6,870 nt of DNA from Nitrososphaerales archaeon. GTDB lineage: Archaea; Thermoproteota; Nitrososphaeria; Nitrososphaerales; Nitrososphaeraceae. The position numbers were made by a program, and so were the translations under genes. The notes beneath the pieces were generated by a model. It did no database searches and was not told the DNA's origin. It saw only the letters and a program-made list of their open reading frames with translations. Position 1 is the stretch's first letter. Each line of letters begins with the position of its first letter. This document shows, piece by piece, positions 1-4,610 of the stretch. The stretch is from assembly GCA_029237515.1 (NCBI GenBank), contig JARBAV010000101.1, positions 1 through 6,870 of the forward strand, in the 5' to 3' direction.

Positions 1-118
1 AATATCTCGCCGGAAACTAAGCTCTGAGTGAGAAACAAAAGACCACCAGCCCGCATAGAATGAGCACAACCTATAACAACAGCTGAAAAACGGTAGGTTG
101 TTAACTAGACTGATTCTA

Positions 119-154
119 ATTTATTAAAGCTCCTTAACAATTTTTTTTAATATG
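119..154 (+). promoter_or_regulatory. Probable promoter region of the cdvB-family gene
   Basis: Two AT-rich boxes resembling archaeal TATA elements lie upstream of the ATG at 195. One is TTTATTAAA around 120-128. The other is TTTAATAT at 146-153, just after a run of eight T at 141-148. Archaeal transcription usually starts about 25 bases past the TATA centre. The second box would therefore give a leader of roughly 20 bases, and the first one of roughly 45 bases. No Shine-Dalgarno-like GGAGG or GGTGA is visible before the ATG, which fits a short-leader mRNA. The T run could also end transcription of a rightward gene lying outside the window. The boxes are visible in the sequence; their use as a promoter is inferred. 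Confidence 0.35.
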
Positions 155-194
155 CATTTAGAATAATCAAAATCAAAACTGTAACGTTGTTATC

Positions 195-854
195 ATGTCG
201 TTTGGCAATAAATGGAATAAACAGCAAGGGGATAGCGTAAGCGAATCCGTCAGAAATAAGATACTTGAGGGTGTAAAGCCACAGGCTCCATTGAAGCCAC
301 GTATTGAGGAGGCTAGAAGCAAGTTGCAGATGCAGGTTACAAAACTTGAGACGATTTCAACTAAAATGCAGGAAAAAGATAAACTCATTTTCGGTAGGAT
401 TGTAACTGCAATGCAGAATCATGATAGTCGTTATGCAAAATTGTTATCGAACGAACTTTCTCAAATCAGAAGGATGAACAAGATGGTTAATTCTGCCAAG
501 TTGGCTTTGGAACAGATACAATTACGGCTCAATACCATGACTGAGCTAGGAGATGTCGTGATTACACTTAGTCCTGCGATGTCAGTTATAAAGGGAATTC
601 AAGGCGGGCTTTCCTCGATGATGCCACATGCAGACCAATCCTTTGGTCAAATATCTGATCTATTGGGTAACATAATGTCAGGAACAGGTCAAATACCTTC
701 ACCTGAAATATCAAGTGGCACTTTAAGCCTGGACGATGAAGCAATAAAAATTATTGAGGAAGCTACTGCAGTAGTTGAAGAGAATACTAGGGATAAATTT
801 CCCGACCTCCCAACTCAGAGTACAGAATCAAGGACTGAAAGCTCAATTTACTAG
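195..854 (+). CDS. cdvB: CdvB-family ESCRT-III-like cell division protein
   Basis: A 219-residue archaeal homologue of the eukaryotic ESCRT-III (Snf7/Vps2-like) proteins. The family polymerises on membranes at mid-cell and, with CdvA and the AAA ATPase CdvC (Vps4-like), drives division; some paralogues act in vesicle budding. The recognisable core spans about residues 30-165. It starts with LKPRIEEA (33-40), continues through long amphipathic helices (41-62 and 64-118, including NHDSRYAKLLSNEL) and reaches GDVVITLSPAMS (119-130), the hallmark stretch of the thaumarchaeal members. A helix-like segment rich in Glu and Ala follows at 179-197, then KFPDLP (201-206), which could serve as a CdvC-binding (MIM2-like) element. 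The tail is polar and ends in Tyr. I see no clear C-terminal winged helix like that of crenarchaeal CdvB, so it may be a CdvB1-type paralogue. The frame has a stop at 159-161 and no other start before the ATG, so the start is well fixed. No cdvA or cdvC is adjacent. Family assignment is firm; which paralogue it is remains uncertain. Confidence 0.93.
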   Translation: MSFGNKWNKQQGDSVSESVRNKILEGVKPQAPLKPRIEEARSKLQMQVTKLETISTKMQEKDKLIFGRIVTAMQNHDSRYAKLLSNELSQIRRMNKMVNSAKLALEQIQLRLNTMTELGDVVITLSPAMSVIKGIQGGLSSMMPHADQSFGQISDLLGNIMSGTGQIPSPEISSGTLSLDDEAIKIIEEATAVVEENTRDKFPDLPTQSTESRTESSIY

Positions 855-883
855 TATGATTGTCTTATTGAGAAACGTCGTAA

Positions 884-914
884 TTCCCCTCCCTTTTCAC
901 TTTTTAATGTTTTC
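884..914 (+). terminator. Pyrimidine/T-rich terminator after the cdvB-family gene
   Basis: About 30 bases after the cdvB-family stop lies a nearly pure pyrimidine tract (884-899), then TTTTT (901-905) and a further T run at 910-913. Archaeal RNA polymerase commonly terminates at such U-rich tracts without a hairpin, and I see no convincing stem-loop here. The position, with no supported gene directly downstream, fits a transcript end. The function is inferred. Confidence 0.4.
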
Positions 915-981
915 TGATTTATCTAAATGCTTGTGGAATATTCGTTAATAGAAATCGCCGTCAATTTTAACGCCACTCCGT

Positions 982-1170
982 TTGAAACTCTATGTATGTG
1001 CTAACTGTGAAATAAATCACTATAGATGTAAATTATTTATTACGATATGGGACTCTAACAATACTATCTACTTAAGGAAATCTCAAGATATCATTCGAAG
1101 TAGCATATGTAACAAAACACCACGTGATGTTGCGAAAGTTATGACAGCCAGGACAGTATTAATGAGGTAG
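982..1170 (+). CDS. Doubtful small ORF, Cys-containing hypothetical protein
   Basis: A 62-codon frame that would have to start at TTG; the frame is open back to a stop at 949-951 and contains no earlier ATG or GTG. The product would be a soluble, basic peptide. Near its N-terminus it has CANC (residues 6-9), followed by His13 and Cys16, and a lone Cys43, so a small metal-binding fold is conceivable. The C-terminal part (TPRDVAKVMTARTVL) looks helix-forming. Against it: the start codon is weak, no ribosome-binding site is visible, no known family is recognised, and a frame this long can arise by chance in such DNA. It could also be a remnant of a longer gene. Nothing indicates a function. Confidence 0.2.
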   Translation: MKLYVCANCEINHYRCKLFITIWDSNNTIYLRKSQDIIRSSICNKTPRDVAKVMTARTVLMR

Positions 1171-1226
1171 TAGATCTCACAATTTTAGTCATGGTTCGAT
1201 TTCAATCTCCTGGATTCATCAAAGAC

Positions 1227-1272
1227 GATAAATAGAAGAATTCTTGACATACTTCAAGCTGAGTATTGGTGA
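1227..1272 (+). promoter_or_regulatory. Possible promoter and leader elements of the small membrane-protein gene
   Basis: GATAAATA at 1227-1234 resembles an archaeal TATA box and would place the start of transcription near 1258, about 30 bases before the ATG at 1291. GGTGA at 1268-1272 matches the usual archaeal anti-Shine-Dalgarno complement. It sits 18 bases from the ATG, which is longer than the usual spacing, and no alternative ATG, GTG or TTG start exists in frame because a TGA at 1270-1272 closes the frame. Both elements are weak and their role is inferred. Confidence 0.22.
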
Positions 1273-1290
1273 ATTGGGACAAGTTTTTAC

Positions 1291-1551
1291 ATGTCTAAGT
1301 TTCTAGTTAATGATGAAGTCGAACTATACAAGATGCCTGATTATAATAAAAAACCTGATTATAATAAAAAACCTCGAATGTCCTCATTCACAAGGCTAGG
1401 GATAGCGTTACTTGTTGTTGGAGCACTTATTGTGGGAATAGGAACCTATTATGATCGTGGCGCCATTTCGCTCTATGGCCTTTTTCTTGTTATAGCTGGG
1501 TTTGTGTTGTATTTCGCCACTGCTATTGTATCTAGAAAGATGAAAACATGA
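1291..1551 (+). CDS. Small protein with two predicted membrane helices, function unknown
   Basis: An 86-residue protein that I do not recognise. Residues 1-35 form a hydrophilic, Lys-rich tail containing PDYNKK twice in tandem. Two hydrophobic segments follow, at about 36-54 (LGIALLVVGALIVGIG) and 61-80 (LYGLFLVIAGFVLYFA), separated by a short loop with YYDRG. The protein ends in SRKMKT. The positive charges on both tails suggest that the N- and C-termini face the cytoplasm, with the loop outside. The ATG at 1291 is the only upstream start, but Met15 and Met30 are in-frame alternatives. Starting at Met30 would give a compact 57-residue two-helix protein and put the repeat in the leader. It converges on leuS with a 32-bp gap. 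The clear membrane pattern makes it probably real, perhaps lineage-specific; no function can be given. Confidence 0.72.
   Translation: MSKFLVNDEVELYKMPDYNKKPDYNKKPRMSSFTRLGIALLVVGALIVGIGTYYDRGAISLYGLFLVIAGFVLYFATAIVSRKMKT
1336..1374 (+). repeat. Perfect 18-bp tandem duplication in a coding region
   Basis: Two identical 18-bp units, CCTGATTATAATAAAAAA, lie at 1336-1353 and 1354-1371, followed by the first three bases (CCT) of a third. The unit is a multiple of three, so it adds PDYNKK in frame to the cytoplasmic tail of the membrane protein. Absence of any mismatch suggests a recent duplication, probably by replication slippage at the A-rich unit ends. Confidence 0.95.
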
Positions 1552-1583
1552 GGAAGTAACAAGGTGAATCACTAAACAAGTCA

Positions 1584-4500
1584 TCAAACTAGATAGATAG
1601 CAGGTTTAAATGGACGAGAGAATTTCGCTTTTGATTGTGGATCATTTCTCTTTGCATCCTCGTCATCTTCACTAAACACCGAAATTCCAATATTCTCGTC
1701 TCCCAATTCTGACGAAATTAGTGATGCCGCGTCTTCAATTGTCCTTGGTTCGTCTATTTTCTTAGTATTCAATTTAAGAGAACGCCGCTCAATTGTAGTG
1801 GAAAGAATATCCTCCATAATCTTCTTTATCAACTTAACATCTGATCTGGCTCGAGATACTTCTGAATCATCGCCTAGCGCTTTCATCACATCACTCAGGC
1901 TTGAGTTACGATTCGTGATAATTAGCTCAAGTATTATTTGATATACTTTCCACTTCCAGCTAGCCGAAGTGTATATATTAATATGAGTAGGTTTTATTTT
2001 TGTGACCTTCAAGATATTTTGTATATCCTGTATAAGATTCTTGATTAGATCTTCAGTCTCTTCGGCAGGGGGATCGATACATTCCTCCATTGAATTCGGC
2101 CAAACCAAATTTGCCCTAGTCCCCGTAGCATCTCCGACGATGCTACTGCATACTTCGGCAGCCAAAAAAGGAGCAAAAGGCGCGAGCAATTTGATTCTCG
2201 TCTCGAGAAACACTGTCAATATTTTGGTTACTAGCATTTCGCTTCTGCCCTTAGATTTTATTCTCTTGTTATACCATTGCAGATCCTGCTCCATTGAGTA
2301 CAATATTGTATGTAGCGCCTCTCTCACGCGGAGTCGTTCCATTAATTCTGTAGTATCCCTTATCCTTCTTTGCATTATACTCAAAATCCATCTATCCTCA
2401 AACTCAGTAACGCTAAGATTGTTATAAAACTGCTCCAATGATAGATTATTAGTATTTGAACTAGAAAGAAGTAACCCCATTTGATATATATCATCCAACC
2501 TGGATCGAATACCACGAAGTGCCTCGAATGAGAAATCTGCATCTTGAAGTAGTTCAGCAGAACTCAATAATGCTACTCGAATTGTGTCCGCGCTTTGGTC
2601 TTTTACGGCTTGCCGTAGGGGAATAATATTTCCAAAGGATTTAGACATCTTTTTGCCGTCCATAAGCACTGAACCGTTTACTACAATTTGTATGGGCCAA
2701 TTGGCCTTATCAAATATAGCTACATGGTTAAAAACAAAGAAGGTAAGATGATTAGGGACAAGATCCCTTCCGGAATGTCGTGTATCAACAGGATAAAAGT
2801 ATGTAAACTCTGTTCTCATATTGCGTATGATCTCCTCAGAAAGTTTAGACCTTTCTGAAATTTCTTTAAGAGAACCTTCTCCCAAAAATATGTAGTCAAA
2901 AAGGGAATCAGTTAAATTTTCAGCAGTTTTTTTATTGTCGGTCCCATCAAAATATCTTGAAATAATGTAGTATGCAGTGTAAATGACTGAATCAGATAGA
3001 CTTTCTATGATCCATTCTTGATCCCAAGGCAATCGTGTCCCCAGACCTGACTTCCTTGCACACGCTCTCTCTTTCAACCAGTCTACTACATAATTGAATT
3101 CAGATCTTATTTCATCTGGAACGATATCCATTCCATTTATGCATTGATGAGCAAGACCTTTCCACTGAACATTACTATAATCAAGAAACCACTGATCATT
3201 TAGTACCTTTACTACGCATTCTTCACCACACCTGCACTTGACTGATTTATTGACAAATTCATATAGTATTTCTCCAATTCCGTTCTGCAATAATTCGGAT
3301 CTAATAAGATCTTTTGCTTCTGACACTGTCATCCCCGCATACTTTCCAGTATTTTCTTTCATCCTCCCTTTGTAGAATTCATGAGAATACAGCTCTGTAG
3401 TAGCCTTTTCCAAAAGAGGATCGTGTTGATCCTTAACACCTAACCTTTCAATTATGATCTGAGAGGGAACTACGTTACCACCTTCATTTCCTTCAGATTC
3501 GATAATTGTTATTGGTTTGACTATATCAGAAATATGCAATCCGGCGGAGGAATTGCCAATTTTTAAATCTAGTAGTGCCTGAAAATCATAAGGAGCGTGA
3601 GCTGGCACGGACATGACCAATCCGCTGCCTCCTTTAGGATCTACGAAGGACGCAGGATATATGGGAAGTCTGTTTTGTGTTATGGGATTATTCACATTCT
3701 TGCCTACTAAATCCATGCCATCTATTTCGTGATCGATGTCCACCTTATGACCTTGATGTTCCAATTTTTTTACTGCATCACGACTAATAATCCACATCGG
3801 TTTATTACCTTCCCCCACATGCGCGACTACGTACTTTACATGGGGGTTAATCCATATATTGGTAACACCATAAATAGTTTCAGGCCTTAGTGTAGCCACT
3901 GGTAGTACATATGTGTCACCTAAATTGAACTTTACTAACATATATTCAATGAAATTAGGTTCTATGTCTCCTAATGTATCATGCTGGCTAACTGGATTCT
4001 GATCTCTAGGACACCACCCAACTGGATGAGACCCTTGAATTATGAGGCCTTTTTTCTTGAGAAGATTAAACTGCCATGAGATAAATTTAGAAAATGTTTC
4101 ATCGATGGTAGTGAATTCCCTCCTCCAATCTATTGAGAACCCCATCTCATTCATCCCTTGTTTTATTTCTTGATGAAAAAATCTCGCAATATTCACTGGC
4201 TCGTTGAATGACGCTATAGCCTTAGAGGGAACACCATACACATTGAGAAAGGTATTATATAGTTCTGTATCTCCAGATACCAATCTACGAGACATTGCCA
4301 GTATGGGTGTCCCCGTATAGTGAAAACCCATTGGAAATAATACATTGTACCCTCTCATCCTCTTGTAACGAGCGTGAGCATCGGCAAGTGTGTACGTTCT
4401 CCCGTGTCCTATATGCTGGGGGGAATTTGGATATGGGTATGCAACTGTTACTAAATATTTTTGCTTCGCAGGATCAGGATTAGATTCAAATATCTTCTGT

Positions 4501-4595
4501 TCATTCCATATCTGCCTCCATTTTTTCTCGATTAAATGCCAGTCTGGCCTAGCAGCGTGCTTTTGTGTACGGACGTACGAGTCAGGCAAATGCAT
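1584..4595 (-). CDS. leuS: Leucyl-tRNA synthetase, archaeal type (EC 6.1.1.4)
   Basis: A complete 1003-residue class Ia synthetase that charges tRNA-Leu with leucine using ATP in the cytoplasm. Signature HIGH is at residues 61-64 and KMSKS at 649-653. Between them are the Zn-type region VGWCPRDQNPVSQHD (192-206) and the CP1 editing domain (roughly 215-345). The editing domain has the threonine-rich motif ATLRPETIYG (234-243) and VMSVPAHAPYD (327-337), whose Asp337 is the expected hydrolytic aspartate, so proofreading should be active. CRCGEEC (454-460) followed by VLNDQWFLDYS is typical of archaeal enzymes. The anticodon-binding helical domain covers about 730-840. A C-terminal domain (about 850-1003) ends in PAIYLV and is known in this family to contact the long variable arm of tRNA-Leu. 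A charged linker (974-990) precedes the end; total length is slightly above the roughly 960-970 of euryarchaeal homologues. Only one base separates it from alaS upstream. A stop at 4605-4607 in its frame and no other start in between fix the ATG. Confidence 0.98.
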   Translation of the reverse strand: MHLPDSYVRTQKHAARPDWHLIEKKWRQIWNEQKIFESNPDPAKQKYLVTVAYPYPNSPQHIGHGRTYTLADAHARYKRMRGYNVLFPMGFHYTGTPILAMSRRLVSGDTELYNTFLNVYGVPSKAIASFNEPVNIARFFHQEIKQGMNEMGFSIDWRREFTTIDETFSKFISWQFNLLKKKGLIIQGSHPVGWCPRDQNPVSQHDTLGDIEPNFIEYMLVKFNLGDTYVLPVATLRPETIYGVTNIWINPHVKYVVAHVGEGNKPMWIISRDAVKKLEHQGHKVDIDHEIDGMDLVGKNVNNPITQNRLPIYPASFVDPKGGSGLVMSVPAHAPYDFQALLDLKIGNSSAGLHISDIVKPITIIESEGNEGGNVVPSQIIIERLGVKDQHDPLLEKATTELYSHEFYKGRMKENTGKYAGMTVSEAKDLIRSELLQNGIGEILYEFVNKSVKCRCGEECVVKVLNDQWFLDYSNVQWKGLAHQCINGMDIVPDEIRSEFNYVVDWLKERACARKSGLGTRLPWDQEWIIESLSDSVIYTAYYIISRYFDGTDNKKTAENLTDSLFDYIFLGEGSLKEISERSKLSEEIIRNMRTEFTYFYPVDTRHSGRDLVPNHLTFFVFNHVAIFDKANWPIQIVVNGSVLMDGKKMSKSFGNIIPLRQAVKDQSADTIRVALLSSAELLQDADFSFEALRGIRSRLDDIYQMGLLLSSSNTNNLSLEQFYNNLSVTEFEDRWILSIMQRRIRDTTELMERLRVREALHTILYSMEQDLQWYNKRIKSKGRSEMLVTKILTVFLETRIKLLAPFAPFLAAEVCSSIVGDATGTRANLVWPNSMEECIDPPAEETEDLIKNLIQDIQNILKVTKIKPTHINIYTSASWKWKVYQIILELIITNRNSSLSDVMKALGDDSEVSRARSDVKLIKKIMEDILSTTIERRSLKLNTKKIDEPRTIEDAASLISSELGDENIGISVFSEDDEDAKRNDPQSKAKFSRPFKPAIYLV

Positions 4596-4610
4596 ATCAA
4601 CGCCCTATAG
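4593..4610 (-). promoter_or_regulatory. alaS stop / leuS start junction, likely translational coupling
   Basis: Read on the minus strand, the alaS stop TGA is followed by a single T and then the leuS ATG (TGATATG). There is no room for a promoter. The only purine-rich stretch is AGGGCG within the last alaS codons, about six bases before the ATG, a poor Shine-Dalgarno match. This arrangement suggests that ribosomes finishing alaS restart on leuS, keeping the two enzymes co-expressed. The geometry is seen directly; the coupling is inferred. Confidence 0.5.

Larger units (their letters stand above)
855..1290. other. 436-base spacer with no confidently supported gene
   Basis: The spacer between the cdvB-family gene and the small membrane-protein gene begins with the T-rich tract described separately. 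It contains one weak open frame (982-1170) and ends with a possible promoter for the gene at 1291. I looked for tRNA, C/D-box RNA and inverted repeats. The only structures noticed were a 10-bp perfect palindrome, AAGAATTCTT at 1236-1245, and a T-loop-like GGTTCGATT around 1194-1202 that lacks any pairing arm. There are no transposon ends or long repeats. It could hold an untranslated RNA, but nothing specific supports this. Confidence 0.5.

Noticed and set aside
20..97. CTGA and TGAG boxes suggesting a C/D-box guide RNA
   Set aside because: No proper box C (RTGATGA) is present, the spacing does not fit, and no terminal stem pairs.
173..388. Minus-strand 71-codon frame overlapping the start of the cdvB-family gene
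   Set aside because: It is the antisense shadow of a strongly supported gene; its Cys/Leu/Ser-rich product resembles no protein.
1194..1202. GGTTCGATT, resembling a tRNA T-loop
   Set aside because: The flanking five bases on each side do not pair, and no acceptor, D or anticodon arm can be laid out around it.
1244..1249. TTGACA, a perfect bacterial -35 box
   Set aside because: No TATAAT-like box follows at 16-18 bases, and the genes show an archaeal genome, which does not use sigma-type promoters.
2002..2427. Plus-strand 141-codon frame inside leuS
   Set aside because: It is antisense to the conserved anticodon-binding domain of LeuRS; the composition is that of a shadow frame, with no domain and no start signals.
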